Part shown: positions 25,008 to 34,125 of the stretch, in pieces | Layout: each line of letters opens with the position of its first letter | How positions within the stretch are numbered: the stretch's first letter is position 1 | Assembly (NCBI GenBank): GCA_000496235.1 | Contig: KI543232.1 | Coordinates: 17,175-55,649, forward strand | Reading direction: 5' to 3' | Length of the DNA: 38,475 nucleotides | Source of the DNA: an uncultured archaeon A07HR60 | Lineage (GTDB): Archaea; Halobacteriota; Halobacteria; Halobacteriales; Haloferacaceae | Notes under the pieces: model-generated | Seen by the model: only the letters and a program-made list of their open reading frames with translations | What the model was told of the DNA's origin: nothing | Databases searched by the model: none | Position numbers and translations under genes: made by a program

Positions 25008-25468
25008 CGCATTGCCTCCAGAAGCTCGTCAATTGCGTCCGGCGGATGCCGGCCGATCTGACCGCCCTCTTTGACGGCGTGTTTGATGCCGTCGTGACCG
25101 CCTCGCGGCGGGTGCAGTCGTAGCGTCGGGGACAATCCCTCGTCCGAGAGCGTTGTTTCCCCCTCCGCCAGCGCCGTCGCCAGCGCCGAGACCGACTCGT
25201 GGTCGGTGTTGTCGGTGATCCAAGCGTCGTCGATATCTGCGTCACCGTGGGTTGGCTCGGCGCGTCGCTCGAGTATCGTGGCGAGAGAGTCGGCGCTCGG
25301 CTCGCCGAAGGCAACGTAATCGTTGACCTTCGTGATCATACCGCGGTAAGTTGGCGTCTCGGGAACGAGCGTGGCGTGGTTGACGGCGCCGAGATTCAGC
25401 ATCTCCAGCGTGTCGACCACGTCGCCGTCCATATTAATCGGACCGCGGATCTGGACGATCGCGTTCAT
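25004..25468 (-). CDS. rpl30: Large ribosomal subunit protein L30 (uL30)
   Basis: The 154-residue protein opens with [32 protein letters not shown], the core ferredoxin-like fold of L30 (broken here by helices), and continues with the archaeal/eukaryotic L7-type C-terminal extension ([22 protein letters not shown]). It overlaps S5 upstream and L15 downstream by 4 nt each. Confidence 0.95.
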   Translation of the reverse strand: MNAIVQIRGPINMDGDVVDTLEMLNLGAVNHATLVPETPTYRGMITKVNDYVAFGEPSADSLATILERRAEPTHGDADIDDAWITDNTDHESVSALATALAEGETTLSDEGLSPTLRLHPPRGGHDGIKHAVKEGGQIGRHPPDAIDELLEAMR

Positions 25469-26115
25469 TGGTCGTCCCCACGGCCGGTGTCGTAGTGCAC
25501 CTCACGGGCGTGAGCCGGCGTTCGCGACTGTGAGGCGTTCTCCAGTGCGTTGAACGTCGCCTTGGCGAGATTCACCGTCGTTCGGGTGGTACCGGTGGAT
25601 TTGGTCCAGGCGTCCTGGATGCCCGCCAGTTCCAGAATGTCACTGACGGTCTCGGCGGCGGCAAGCCCCAGCCCCTGCGGGGCAGGGATCACTTCCACGC
25701 CGACCGATCCAGCCTTCCCCTCGGCCGTCCGAGTGAGAGAGTTGGTTCCGCCGGGCTGGTCTTCCCACGAGCCCGAGCCGCGGTCCACGGAAATCATGTT
25801 CAGCTTGGCCACGTCGATGGCCTTCTGGATTGCGCCGCCGACCTGGTCGTCACGGCCCTGCGCGAAACCGAGATAGCCGTTGCGGTTGCCCACCGCCACG
25901 ACTACACGAAACTTCACACGCCGCCCGGAGTCAGTCATCCGCTGGACCATGTTGATGTCCAGCACCTCGTCTTCCAGCCCCGGAAGCAGCTGATCGACCA
26001 GTTCGGCTTCCTTCAGCGGGAGTCCCGACATGAGTGCTGCGTCCATCGATGTTACTTCGCCGTCCTGTACTTGTCGGCCAAGCCGCGTCTGCGGCTCCCA
26101 TCCTTGACTACTCAT
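25465..26115 (-). CDS. rps5: Small ribosomal subunit protein S5 (uS5)
   Basis: The 216-residue protein has the S5 double-stranded RNA-binding domain ([18 protein letters not shown]) and the C-terminal domain ([25 protein letters not shown]), at typical archaeal S2e/S5p length. It helps decoding accuracy at the A site. The ATG lies 8 nt inside the L18 gene, so translation is coupled. Confidence 0.96.
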   Translation of the reverse strand: MSSQGWEPQTRLGRQVQDGEVTSMDAALMSGLPLKEAELVDQLLPGLEDEVLDINMVQRMTDSGRRVKFRVVVAVGNRNGYLGFAQGRDDQVGGAIQKAIDVAKLNMISVDRGSGSWEDQPGGTNSLTRTAEGKAGSVGVEVIPAPQGLGLAAAETVSDILELAGIQDAWTKSTGTTRTTVNLAKATFNALENASQSRTPAHAREVHYDTGRGDDQ

Positions 26116-26665
26116 AATCTTCCTCTATGGTCTCCCGCGTGTCGTCGAAGTGCTCGGGGAGATCGGCCGCGTCGAAGTCCCCACTGTACAGTGGGTCGTC
26201 CAGTTGGGCCGCGTAATCGGCAATATGCTCGCCGCGCGTCCGTGACTCCTCCGCGAGGACGCTGTCGTTGTGCGGGATCTCCACACCAGCGTCGATTGCA
26301 CCCTCCTGTACTGCAAACACTTTGTTACCGGGTGTCGCCGTGTTGAGCCCGATATCGAGGACCGCCTCCTCGACACCTGCCTCGATCGCCTCCAGCCCCG
26401 CGAGATACCCCGTCAGATACGCGCTGGGGAGATTGCTCGTTGGCGCCTCCCAGCCGTGTTCGGCGAGATCCTCGCTGGACGCGGCGGCGTGAGTCGTGTC
26501 ACCGTCCGGCCCAGGTGAAACCAGCTGCGCCCTGACGTGGCGATTACTCGCCCGGGCGACCAGGCGAGGCTTGCCGGATTTCAGCAGGCGCAACCTCTGG
26601 TGGTAATCTGTCCGAACTTCGCGACGCCGACGCATCGGTACTGTGTATTGTGGTCCTGTTGCCAT
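26108..26665 (-). CDS. rpl18: Large ribosomal subunit protein L18 (uL18)
   Basis: The 185-residue 5S-rRNA-binding protein has the core motifs [20 protein letters not shown] and NRHVRAQLV, and the long acidic C-terminal archaeal/eukaryotic L5e-type extension. The start overlaps the L19e stop by one nucleotide (the A of the ATG is the last base of the stop). Confidence 0.95.
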   Translation of the reverse strand: MATGPQYTVPMRRRREVRTDYHQRLRLLKSGKPRLVARASNRHVRAQLVSPGPDGDTTHAAASSEDLAEHGWEAPTSNLPSAYLTGYLAGLEAIEAGVEEAVLDIGLNTATPGNKVFAVQEGAIDAGVEIPHNDSVLAEESRTRGEHIADYAAQLDDPLYSGDFDAADLPEHFDDTRETIEEDYE

Positions 26666-27123
26666 TAGTCGCTCACCTCGATTCCGTAATTGCTTCGAAT
26701 GTACGCTTCCAGCCGGCGGACATCCTCGAATTCGCCACCGCTAGCCTTGTCGTACAGCTCGCGGTACTGCGAGCGGTTGAGTGGGCCGTCGTCTCGAAGT
26801 TCCTTCAGGCGGCTCCGCAGCGCGCGGATCCGCGTCATCCACTCGTCTTTGTCACTGCGACGAGCGCCGGCCGTCCCGCGACGGGAGCCCGCCCCGCTTT
26901 GGTGGCCGTACGAGCGTTTTTCCGCCCGCTCGCGAGCCTGACCGCGGGAGTTCCCTGACGTATCGCCCGTCTGGATCGTCCCTTGGTCGATCAACTCGCG
27001 AATGTCTTCCCGGGTGATCGCCTCCGCGATCTCTTCTTGCGCGTCCGGGTCGAACCAGACGCGGTTCTTCCCGACATCGAGTTCGTCGGCCGCGAGTCGT
27101 TTTTGTGCTCTCAGATTCGTCAT
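26665..27123 (-). CDS. rpl19e: Large ribosomal subunit protein L19e (eL19)
   Basis: The 152-residue protein starts [25 protein letters not shown], the strongly conserved eL19 N-terminus, then a basic linker ([23 protein letters not shown]) and a helical C-terminal part ([25 protein letters not shown]). It is present only in archaea and eukaryotes. It overlaps L32e by 4 nt. Confidence 0.96.
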   Translation of the reverse strand: MTNLRAQKRLAADELDVGKNRVWFDPDAQEEIAEAITREDIRELIDQGTIQTGDTSGNSRGQARERAEKRSYGHQSGAGSRRGTAGARRSDKDEWMTRIRALRSRLKELRDDGPLNRSQYRELYDKASGGEFEDVRRLEAYIRSNYGIEVSD

Positions 27124-28157
27124 TCCTCTACCTCCACTTCCACGTAGGTCGGATTAAGCACGCGGATCTCTTCTTCCTCGGCTTCTTCTTCGATCAACTC
27201 ACGTTTCCGTCCGCCGACGGCCGAGGCGATTCGGACCGCCTGCGTGTCGCCATCGACACCGTCCAGATCGTCCGTGTTGTGGACGTACACTTCCTCGAAG
27301 CCACTGGGGTGCAGGTCGCGAGCCGCCGTCGGCGACCGGAACCCGGCCTCCACGGTCGCGCCTTTGCCCTTCTGGCCTTTCCGCTGTTTGGAGTGCTGGC
27401 CTCGCGGCTTCCGGTAGGACTTCGACACCCGCTTTTTCTTGTGGTGGTCCTGGCGATTGAACTTCGGCGTTCCTTCGCGGTGTTTTTGAGCCAGCGCAGC
27501 CGCCGTCTCGTCGGTCAACGTTGGCGTCTTGTCGGCAACCCCGCGAGCCTGTAGCTCGGTTGCTGCTTCCTCAGCGACTTCCTCCTCTTCTTCGTCCGTT
27601 TCGATCTCGGCATCGACGTCTTCCGTGACGGCCAACCCGCCGACGTCGGCTTTGATCCGGGCCGCGAGTGCGTTGCCGACTGACTCCACGTCAGCCAGCT
27701 CCGACTGTGAGGCCGCCTGGACGTCTTCGACCGACTCGTAGCCGGCCTCCTGCAACGCCTCGGCTTTCGCCTCGCCCACACCGCTGATCTCGTCGATTGC
27801 TTCGTAATCGACCTCGATGACATCCTCGGCTGCCTCGGCAGCGTCGTCTGCATCATCATCGGTGTCGACACTAGAATCAGACTCCGAGTCCGACTCTGCT
27901 TCTGCGTCTGACTCTGCATCAGCGTCGTCAGCGGCTTCTTCGGTCACTTCCGCGTCGGACTCGTCGTCCAACTCAAGACCACCGACTTCGGCTTTCACCC
28001 GGGCAGCCAGTGACTTGCCGAACGAATCTACCTCTGCGAGCTCGTCTTCATCGGCACCGCGGACGTCCTCGACAGACTCGTAGCCGGCGTCTCGGAGATC
28101 ATCGGCCTTCGAGGGGCCGACACCACTGATGTCTTCCAGGTCTTCAAGATCGCTCAC
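27120..28157 (-). CDS. rpl32e: Large ribosomal subunit protein L32e (eL32) with duplicated HhH N-terminal module
   Basis: The 345-residue protein is long for the family. Its C-terminal part (about residues 215-345; [22 protein letters not shown], then the eL32 core) is normal. Before it stand two similar helix-hairpin-helix modules: residues about 8-60 ([47 protein letters not shown]) and about 118-172 ([47 protein letters not shown]), joined by an Asp/Ser/Ala/Glu-rich linker. Haloarchaeal eL32 often carries one such module; two is unusual to my knowledge. Overlaps L6 and L19e by 4 nt each. Confidence 0.93.
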   Translation of the reverse strand: MSDLEDLEDISGVGPSKADDLRDAGYESVEDVRGADEDELAEVDSFGKSLAARVKAEVGGLELDDESDAEVTEEAADDADAESDAEAESDSESDSSVDTDDDADDAAEAAEDVIEVDYEAIDEISGVGEAKAEALQEAGYESVEDVQAASQSELADVESVGNALAARIKADVGGLAVTEDVDAEIETDEEEEEVAEEAATELQARGVADKTPTLTDETAAALAQKHREGTPKFNRQDHHKKKRVSKSYRKPRGQHSKQRKGQKGKGATVEAGFRSPTAARDLHPSGFEEVYVHNTDDLDGVDGDTQAVRIASAVGGRKRELIEEEAEEEEIRVLNPTYVEVEVEE

Positions 28158-28693
28158 GTGGCACCACCAGCCTGTGGCTTCTGAATCACGTACACGCCGT
28201 CCTGGAACACACGTTCGTCCTTATTGGGGACTTTCGTCAGTTGCTCGATATCGGCGGCGGTCTGGCCGACGGCCTCCTTGTCGGGGCCCGTCAGCGTGAT
28301 TTCTTCGCCGTCGATCTGTACCTCAGTGTCGCCGCGAATCGGCGTCGTGCGCGGGGCACGCTCGCCGAGGAAATTCTCGATGACGATCTCGTCGCCATCG
28401 GCGTCCACCTGCATCGGGAAGTGAGCGTAAAAGACCTCCATCTTGTACTCCCACCCCTCGGTGACGCCGTGCATCATATTCCCGATGTGACTCTCGAAGG
28501 TGCCCACGGTCGCGGTCGTGTCCGCGTCCTCGGCTGCCGTCTCGACGACGACCGTGTCGCCATCGACCGACACGTCGATGTCGGGATACAGCAGTCGTCG
28601 GGTGACGCTTCCGTTCGGCCCCTCGACGGTCAGTTCGAGTCGGTCCATCGTCGCGGTCACTTCGTCTGGAATTGTGATCGTTGTGCTGGTCAT
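28154..28693 (-). CDS. rpl6: Large ribosomal subunit protein L6 (uL6)
   Basis: The 179-residue protein has the two L6 repeats: the first with [19 protein letters not shown] and [19 protein letters not shown], the second with [19 protein letters not shown] and [20 protein letters not shown]. It lies near the factor-binding site of the large subunit. It begins 2 nt after the S8 stop. Confidence 0.96.
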   Translation of the reverse strand: MTSTTITIPDEVTATMDRLELTVEGPNGSVTRRLLYPDIDVSVDGDTVVVETAAEDADTTATVGTFESHIGNMMHGVTEGWEYKMEVFYAHFPMQVDADGDEIVIENFLGERAPRTTPIRGDTEVQIDGEEITLTGPDKEAVGQTAADIEQLTKVPNKDERVFQDGVYVIQKPQAGGAT

Positions 28694-28695
28694 GA

Positions 28696-29088
28696 TCAGT
28701 AGACGTATGCGATCACTTGGCCACCGATACCCTCCTGTCGGGCATCGTAGTGGCTCAACACACCGTGGCTCGTCGTCACGATGACGGACCCGTAATCACG
28801 GGCCGGGAGATATCGCTTCTCCCACTTTTCGTACTCGTCGGCCCCCACCGAATAGCGGGGCGTGACGATGCCACACTCGTTGATCGCGCCGTTCAATTCG
28901 ACCTCGAACTTGCCGGCTTTCCCGTCATCGACGAACTCGAAGCCGCCGATGTATCCGCGCCCGTACAGCACTTCCAGCACGGAGCCGATCGTGTTCGAGG
29001 CGGGCTCTACAGTGTACGACAGGTGGCCAACGCTTTCGGCGTTATCTAACCCCGACAGTGCGTTCGCCAGTGGATCGTTGCCTACCAT
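28696..29088 (-). CDS. rps8: Small ribosomal subunit protein S8 (uS8)
   Basis: The 130-residue protein starts MVGNDPLANALSGLDNAE, the standard haloarchaeal S8 N-terminus, with the C-terminal 16S-binding motif (VIVTTSHGVLSHYDARQEGIGGQ). It begins 2 nt after the S14 stop. A longer in-frame start would run through the S14 gene and is rejected. Confidence 0.96.
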   Translation of the reverse strand: MVGNDPLANALSGLDNAESVGHLSYTVEPASNTIGSVLEVLYGRGYIGGFEFVDDGKAGKFEVELNGAINECGIVTPRYSVGADEYEKWEKRYLPARDYGSVIVTTSHGVLSHYDARQEGIGGQVIAYVY

Positions 29089-29090
29089 GA

Positions 29091-29267
29091 TTAACTGTAC
29101 TTCCTGAATCCCATCTCGCGGGCGACCTCGCGGAAGCACTGCCGGCACAGGTTGATATCGTACTTGCCGACTAGTCCCTGCTCGCGCTCGCAGCGCCGAC
29201 AGACGTTCCGGTCGTCGGCCCCACGGGTGGCTTGCTCGCCCGTCTGTTCTGATTCACTCTCACTCAT
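29091..29267 (-). CDS. rps14: Small ribosomal subunit protein S14, zinc-type (uS14)
   Basis: The short 58-residue product has the four zinc cysteines of uS14: Cys23-x2-Cys26 and Cys41-x2-Cys44 (CRRC and CRQC), and the conserved tail [14 protein letters not shown]. The N-terminus is acidic. The ATG overlaps the L5 stop by 4 nt; the TAA ends 2 nt before S8. Being so short, it is easily missed. Confidence 0.95.
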   Translation of the reverse strand: MSESESEQTGEQATRGADDRNVCRRCEREQGLVGKYDINLCRQCFREVAREMGFRKYS

Positions 29268-29790
29268 TCGTCAACCTCCACGTCGAATTCCGCCTCCAGG
29301 AACGTGATCGCGTCAGCCGGTGTCAGCCGGTGTGACGACGGGATCGATCGCGTTCGCTTGTCTCGCCGCGACACCCGGGCGCCCGGGCGCGTCATCGATA
29401 TCGTCACGTCGAGCCCAAAGATCCCGATCTCGGGGTCGTACTCTTGATCCGGGAAGTCAGTATGCTCGTTCAGCCCGAAGCTGAGATTCCCGGTATTATC
29501 GAACTGTGACCGAGACAGATCGGCCAACTGCAGGGCCGTCTCGAGAACTGCTCGGCGTCCGCGTCGCGGAGGGTGACCTTCGTTCCGATCGGGTCTCCCT
29601 GCCGGATCCCGAACTCGCCGACCGTCCGGTCGGCAGAGGTTCGCACAGTCTGGTGGTCGGTGATCTCTTCGAGGATCCCCTCTGCGCTCGCGAGTGGCTC
29701 ACCACCCTGGCCCACACCCATGTGGACTACCACCTTGTCGATCTGGGGGCGACGCATCTCGTGGAGTTCGTCGGCGTCCGACTCACTCAT
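29264..29790 (-). CDS. rpl5: Large ribosomal subunit protein L5 (uL5), frame broken by one base
   Basis: The gene is read in two frames. Residues from the ATG at 29790 ([21 protein letters not shown] ... [10 protein letters not shown]) are the N-terminal half of uL5. From about 29545 the downstream frame continues as expected ([20 protein letters not shown] ... [17 protein letters not shown] ... [19 protein letters not shown]). Adding one base next to 29545 (plus-strand G, reading TTC CTC GAG) joins both into a 175-residue protein of normal length. uL5 binds 5S rRNA and is essential, so a true knockout is unlikely. The start overlaps S4e by 4 nt, and the stop overlaps S14 by 4 nt. Confidence 0.9.
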
Positions 29791-30557
29791 TCGTCGTCAC
29801 CTCCGTCGGCTGCCTCGTCGCCAGCTTCCTCGTCGTCGGCTGACTCGGCCGCTGCGGTGTCGTCGTCATCGTCGGTGAAGTTCTCGTCAATGACGACCAC
29901 GTAATCTTCGATCGTCTCGAAGGAGTTCTCGTCACCTTCGACGACGACTGAATTGTCGCCGGAGCCCAGAGTCACGTCGATCGAGGTGACCTCGCCGATC
30001 TGGCCGGCGTGTTGCCCGTCGACGGCCGTCACGAGCGCCCCCTCTTCGTATGGGAAGTGAGCGACGATCTCTTTGGACTCGTTATCGATCACCAGCGAGT
30101 CGTCAGGCGTGTAACTGCCATCCTCGACGTGGAGTGTCTCCCCATCGTGCAGTGTCAGCTGAGTCTGGCCGCCGGGCACCTGTGTCTTGCCGATCACTCT
30201 GCCCAGTCGGCTGGCCGCAGAGTCCTCGTCGATCTCGGTCAGCGCGAGTCGGCCACCCTCGTCGGGGAACACCCGGTAATACTCTTCGCGGGCGGGAAAT
30301 GCCATGATGTCGAACATCCCGATCGGGCGACTCTCGTCACCGACCGCGACGCCGTTCACCAGAACGCCATCCTCGCCGAGTGCGTAGCGGGCTTCTTTCG
30401 TCGAGTCAACGTACCCCAGCACATCCCGCAGGATGATCAACAGGGGGACGCCCGATTCACCGTGTGGTCCTGCGTCGGCCTTGACGGTGAACGTCTCCGT
30501 CTTCCGCTCGACTGGCCACGACTTCGGGACCGACAGTCGCTTTTGATGCTGCGTCAT
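29787..30557 (-). CDS. rps4e: Small ribosomal subunit protein S4e (eS4)
   Basis: The 256-residue protein has the archaeal order of an S4-type RNA-binding domain ([22 protein letters not shown], then GVLVNG), a central eS4 domain and a KOW-like stretch ([20 protein letters not shown]). The C-terminal 30 residues are nearly all Asp, Glu and Ala. It overlaps L24 and L5 by 4 nt each. Confidence 0.95.
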   Translation of the reverse strand: MTQHQKRLSVPKSWPVERKTETFTVKADAGPHGESGVPLLIILRDVLGYVDSTKEARYALGEDGVLVNGVAVGDESRPIGMFDIMAFPAREEYYRVFPDEGGRLALTEIDEDSAASRLGRVIGKTQVPGGQTQLTLHDGETLHVEDGSYTPDDSLVIDNESKEIVAHFPYEEGALVTAVDGQHAGQIGEVTSIDVTLGSGDNSVVVEGDENSFETIEDYVVVIDENFTDDDDDTAAAESADDEEAGDEAADGGDDE

Positions 30558-30910
30558 GCGTTGTCCTCCTCAAGTCGCTGCTCGCGGCGCGGGTCTTCGA
30601 GATCGAGCTCCGTCACACGAAGGTTACTCGCGTCGAGCGGCCGGGGGACTTCTTCCCCGTCCGACTTCTCGACGGTCACGTCTTCGACGGTGATGGATTC
30701 ACTGCGGAGGTCGACGTTGATGACTTCTGCTTCCTCACCAGCATCGTCTCCGCGGAGGATCTCCACGGTATCGCCCGCGTTGACGCGGACGTTCCGCTGG
30801 CCGTACTCGTCACGGAGGTCGTCCGTGAGAGTCGCGCGAACCTCGCGTTGCCGCTCGTGCAGCGCTGCGTTCCGACTCTGATTGCGTTGTTTGCGTGGTT
30901 GTTCAGTCAT
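30554..30910 (-). CDS. rpl24: Large ribosomal subunit protein L24 (uL24)
   Basis: The 118-residue protein has the archaeal N-terminal extension ([20 protein letters not shown]), a KOW motif ([25 protein letters not shown]) and a C-terminal [18 protein letters not shown] segment. It initiates large-subunit assembly near the tunnel exit. It starts 2 nt after the L14 stop. Confidence 0.96.
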   Translation of the reverse strand: MTEQPRKQRNQSRNAALHERQREVRATLTDDLRDEYGQRNVRVNAGDTVEILRGDDAGEEAEVINVDLRSESITVEDVTVEKSDGEEVPRPLDASNLRVTELDLEDPRREQRLEEDNA

Positions 30911-30912
30911 AA

Positions 30913-31311
30913 TTAGACGATCATCGTCGCGGTCGAGGCAATACTGCCGAACCGCTCGGCTACCTCGCGGGCGATGGGCCCTTTGATCTCGGTTCCGCGG
31001 GGCTCTTCGAGGTCGTCGATGATGACGGCCGCATTATCCTCGAACTTCAGCCGGGTCCCGCTCGGGCGGCGGATCGATTTCCGCTGCCGAACGATCACCG
31101 CTTCCAGCACCTGCCGTCGCATCTCCGGGGTTCCCTTGGTGACCGAGACAGTCACTTTGTCGCCGATACCGCCGGCGGGGTGTCGGTTCACCGTCCCGGA
31201 GTAGCCCTGAACGCTGACCAACTTCAGCTCCCGAGCGCCCGTGTTGTCGGCACAGGTCATCAGCGAGCCCTTCTCCAGGCCTCGCGTCACGTCTGCTTTC
31301 AGCGCTTCCAT
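30913..31311 (-). CDS. rpl14: Large ribosomal subunit protein L14 (uL14)
   Basis: The 132-residue protein has [20 protein letters not shown] and the [11 protein letters not shown] and [17 protein letters not shown] segments of the uL14 beta-barrel, ending IASTATMIV. Length and composition are typical. Its ATG shares one base with the S17 stop. Confidence 0.97.
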   Translation of the reverse strand: MEALKADVTRGLEKGSLMTCADNTGARELKLVSVQGYSGTVNRHPAGGIGDKVTVSVTKGTPEMRRQVLEAVIVRQRKSIRRPSGTRLKFEDNAAVIIDDLEEPRGTEIKGPIAREVAERFGSIASTATMIV

Positions 31312-31670
31312 CAGGCGTCACCCCCGGCTCCCGCTTCGTCGTACACCTGGACGACGACGTGGGATTTCGTCTTCGAAAGCGGTCGCGTCTCCGCGACCAT
31401 CACTTCGTCACCCTCTTCGAGCGAGTCGAGCACGCCCGGCACGTGTGCCGGGATGCGCGAACGACGCTTCATGTACCGATCGTATTTCGGTACGAATACG
31501 TCGTATTCTCGCTCGACGATGACGGTCTTGTCCATATCCGTCGAGACGACCGTTCCCTCACGGGTCTGGCCGCGGACGGACAGGCGCCCGTAAAACGGGC
31601 ACTTCTCGTAGTCGTATGCCTCCGGGTCGTCTGGTTCCGGAGGCGTTGGTACGTCGAGTCCTATCGCCAT
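31311..31670 (-). CDS. rps17: Small ribosomal subunit protein S17 (uS17)
   Basis: The 119-residue protein has the archaeal N-terminus ([17 protein letters not shown]), [19 protein letters not shown], the OB-fold core ([20 protein letters not shown]) and [21 protein letters not shown]. The ATG at 31670 starts 10 nt before the end of the Rpp29 gene, so it is translationally coupled to it. An upstream in-frame ATG lacks family-like sequence. Confidence 0.96.
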   Translation of the reverse strand: MAIGLDVPTPPEPDDPEAYDYEKCPFYGRLSVRGQTREGTVVSTDMDKTVIVEREYDVFVPKYDRYMKRRSRIPAHVPGVLDSLEEGDEVMVAETRPLSKTKSHVVVQVYDEAGAGGDA

Positions 31671-32437
31671 GTTGAGACACCTCGTTCGCTGCGTTCCGCT
31701 GGTCGCGAGACGAGTTCGCTTCCATCCACCGTCACGTAAGCCACATCCTCGCACTCGCCGGCGCTGTCGGTGACACCATCGGTGGCGTCACCGTCCCGGC
31801 TTGCCGCCGCCCCCGCGGTGAGGTCGGCAGACGGGCCAGACTGACGGGGGCGGACCCCCGCAGTTTCCGTCCCGAGTTTGGACGCAGTCCCCGACACCAT
31901 CCGGGCGTCGGCGGCTTCATCTGTGGACGACGACTCCTCGCGACCGCTGTCGTCGCCATCATCGCGGCGCTGTACCGTCTCGCTTGCTCCAACTCCATTT
32001 CCATCTGCATCTGCACCTGCACTTGCACTTGCACCAGCACCTGCACCGTCGTCCGCACTCGATTCACCGGCAACGTCAGATTCGGGTTCGAGTTCGGGGT
32101 CTAGTTCAGGTTCTGGTTCAGACTCAGATTCGACTCGGTCTTCGCCGTCCGTCGGTGGCGACACACCGGACACCACCCCGGACCCTGTACCGTCAGCCGG
32201 GCCTCCGAAGAGGTCCGACACGGCGGGCCGGGCCGACAACCGGGCACCGATCGCAAATTCGAACACAGTACCCGCTTTGGGTACCTGACTATCCCCTGAC
32301 TCGGTTCTGATCACCAGCGTCTGGGCCGTCTCCCGGAGGACACGCCCGGCGAGTCCCGTCTGGGTGCCCGAAGCGGCGGCTACCCGGACTGGCAGGCCCG
32401 CGAGTTCGTGTCTGGTGAGTGTGTCAGGGGTGAGCAT
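31661..32437 (-). CDS. rnp1: RNase P protein component 1 (Rpp29/POP4) with long low-complexity insert
   Basis: The gene sits between L29 and S17, the standard archaeal place of this RNase P subunit, which stabilises the specificity domain of the RNase P RNA. Residues about 1-75 carry the Sm-like fold start (ELAGLPVRVAAASGTQTGLAGRVLRET, then VPKAGTVFEFAIG). The last roughly 28 residues (VAYVTVDGSELVSRPAERS) supply its last strand with the Gly-x2-Leu-x2-Arg-Pro motif. Between them lie about 150 residues of Glu/Pro, Ala/Gly/Asp and Ser/Asp-rich low-complexity sequence, so the total of 258 is far above the usual 90-150. It starts 48 nt after the L29 stop, the widest junction of the block. Confidence 0.85.
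   Translation of the reverse strand: MLTPDTLTRHELAGLPVRVAAASGTQTGLAGRVLRETAQTLVIRTESGDSQVPKAGTVFEFAIGARLSARPAVSDLFGGPADGTGSGVVSGVSPPTDGEDRVESESEPEPELDPELEPESDVAGESSADDGAGAGASASAGADADGNGVGASETVQRRDDGDDSGREESSSTDEAADARMVSGTASKLGTETAGVRPRQSGPSADLTAGAAASRDGDATDGVTDSAGECEDVAYVTVDGSELVSRPAERSERGVSTWR
31980..32145. repeat. Low-complexity tract inside the Rpp29 gene
   Basis: On the plus strand, imperfect repeats of CATCTGCACCTG-type hexamers (31990-32050) and GGTTCGAGTTC-type hexamers (32084-32135) alternate. They encode the Ala/Asp/Gly and Glu/Pro/Ser repeats of the insert. The pattern suggests growth by replication slippage. Confidence 0.7.
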
Positions 32438-32485
32438 CGTATCAGTCGTGTCCTGTCGTATCGTTGCGTTTCGTGTCCTGTCGGG

Positions 32486-32701
32486 TTACGCTTCGGATTC
32501 GAGGTCGCCTTCTTCACGCTGGATCGTCTTGACCCGCGCGATCGTCTTTTTCAGCTCGCTCACTCGCCCCGGGTCTTCCGGGGCGCCACCAGCCGCCTGG
32601 ACGGCCTTGGTGTTGAGAAGCTCTGTCTCGATATCCTCGAGTTCCGCCTGCCGCTCTGCGGGCGTCATGTCACGCAGTTCTTCGGGATGGATGATCGCCA
32701 T
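32486..32701 (-). CDS. rpl29: Large ribosomal subunit protein L29 (uL29)
   Basis: The 71-residue protein is an antiparallel helix pair: HPEELRDMTPAERQAELEDIETELL, then GRVSELKKTIARVKTIQREE. It sits at the tunnel exit next to L23. It starts 3 nt after the S3 stop. Confidence 0.95.
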   Translation of the reverse strand: MAIIHPEELRDMTPAERQAELEDIETELLNTKAVQAAGGAPEDPGRVSELKKTIARVKTIQREEGDLESEA

Positions 32702-32704
32702 CGA

Positions 32705-33661
32705 TCAGTCCTCCTCCTCGGCTTCTGCGTCGTCGTCGCCACCGACACCTTCCATCTCGTCGATGAGTTCGGCAGCTTCCTGTTCGACGCCTTCGTCCAG
32801 GTCGTCCAGTTCTGCGTCGACTTCCTCCTGTGTGGCGGCGTCGGAGTCGTCGACCTCCGGTTCGGCGGCTACACCGCCCGCCTCGTCGACCTCTCCGACC
32901 ACTTCTTCGACGACCTCCTCGTCAATGATCTCTTCGGGGTCTTCGTCCGGGATAGTCACTTCTTCATCGTCGCCCTCGCCAACGTCGGGGATCTCGTCGG
33001 GATCCTCCTCGAGAAGCGACTCGACGCCTTCCGCGGCGGCAGCTTGCTCGACTTCCGGCACTTCTGCGTCGTCGGTGATTTCGAAGTCGTCGGGAAGCTG
33101 TGCACCCGGCGGGATCGTCTTCACCGTCACGCCGATAGTGCCCAACTTCATCACGGCTGTCGCCTGCCCATCATCAACCACGTTCTGGGCAGGTTCGCCG
33201 TTGTGCTTGATGTAGCCGCGGTTGAATTTCTCGACACGCGATCGCGCACCTGTGACCTTCCCCGAAAGGACGATCTCGGCACCGAGCGCACCCGAGTCCA
33301 TGATCCGGTCGATCGTGGTGTGACCGGCTTTCCGGAAGTACCAACCCCGTTCCAGAGCGTTGGCCAGCCGGTCGGCGACGATCCGGGCGTTGAGATCCGG
33401 CTCGTCGACTTCCTGCACGTCGATCTGGGGGTCGTCCATGCCGAACTGCTCTTCGAGCGCGGTGGTGACCTTCCGGATGTTCTTCCCGCCTTTCCCGATC
33501 ACCATGCCCGGTTTCTCGGCTTTCAACACGATCTGTGTGCCCATCGGGGTCTTGGCGATATCCATCCCGCCGTAGCCGGCTCGTCCAAGTTCCTCCGAGA
33601 AGAACTCATCTATCTGGGCTCGCTGCAGTCCGTTTTCGATAAACTGGAGTTCGTCCGCCAT
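32705..33661 (-). CDS. rps3: Small ribosomal subunit protein S3 (uS3) with long acidic tail
   Basis: Residues 1-200 hold the archaeal uS3: FIENGLQRAQIDEFFSEEL, the KH-domain GKGGKNIRKVT loop, and the C-terminal domain (ALGAEIVLSGKVTGARSR, GTIGVTVKTIPPGAQLPDDFE). Residues about 200-318 are an extreme Asp/Glu/Val/Ala tail with few basic residues, clearly longer than the tails of the neighbouring proteins. The ATG shares one base with the L22 stop. The protein lines the mRNA entry channel. Confidence 0.96.
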   Translation of the reverse strand: MADELQFIENGLQRAQIDEFFSEELGRAGYGGMDIAKTPMGTQIVLKAEKPGMVIGKGGKNIRKVTTALEEQFGMDDPQIDVQEVDEPDLNARIVADRLANALERGWYFRKAGHTTIDRIMDSGALGAEIVLSGKVTGARSRVEKFNRGYIKHNGEPAQNVVDDGQATAVMKLGTIGVTVKTIPPGAQLPDDFEITDDAEVPEVEQAAAAEGVESLLEEDPDEIPDVGEGDDEEVTIPDEDPEEIIDEEVVEEVVGEVDEAGGVAAEPEVDDSDAATQEEVDAELDDLDEGVEQEAAELIDEMEGVGGDDDAEAEEED

Positions 33662-34122
33662 CAGTTATCTCCCTCCTCTAAAATGAGCTCCACATCACAG
33701 ATGGGAGTATTCCACTCAGAGGCACGCCCGAACGCTCGGGGTTTCCGACCCTGTTGTTCGTCGATTTTGTGTGGGGCCAGATGATCGATCACCATCGACT
33801 CGGCGTCGAATCCTTGTTCGGTGGCGTTGTTTTTCGCGTTCGTCAGCAACTTCATGAACTCACGCGACGCTTGCACGGGGTATCGACCGGCGTCCCACCC
33901 GTCGATATCCGAGCGGTGACTGGCTCCCGTGTTGTGCTGTTTGAACGGCACTGACTGTTCTTTGGCCGCCACCGACGCGAGATACGATTCGGCGTCTGCG
34001 ACGGTTTCTCCCCGAAGCTGTCGGGCGAGAGCTTTGCTTCGTTTCAGGCTGATCTGACGATCCCGCAGCATTGCCCGGGCGGTCGTGTCCGGATCGGCCT
34101 CGACGCTGTAGTTGATTCCCAT
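33661..34122 (-). CDS. rpl22: Large ribosomal subunit protein L22 (uL22)
   Basis: The 153-residue protein has ARAMLRDRQISLKRSKALARQLRG, the archaeal helix insert and YPVQASREFMKLLTNAKNNA, with the tunnel-lining beta-hairpin (APHKIDEQQGRKPRAFGRAS). It starts 3 nt after the S19 stop and ends in the first base of S3. Confidence 0.96.
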   Translation of the reverse strand: MGINYSVEADPDTTARAMLRDRQISLKRSKALARQLRGETVADAESYLASVAAKEQSVPFKQHNTGASHRSDIDGWDAGRYPVQASREFMKLLTNAKNNATEQGFDAESMVIDHLAPHKIDEQQGRKPRAFGRASEWNTPICDVELILEEGDN

Positions 34123-34125
34123 GGA

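Noticed and set aside
31878-33784. Long plus-strand frames opposite Rpp29 and S3
   Set aside because: They are antisense readings of low-complexity or acidic coding sequence, giving Ser-rich or Leu/Phe/Val/Asp-rich products.
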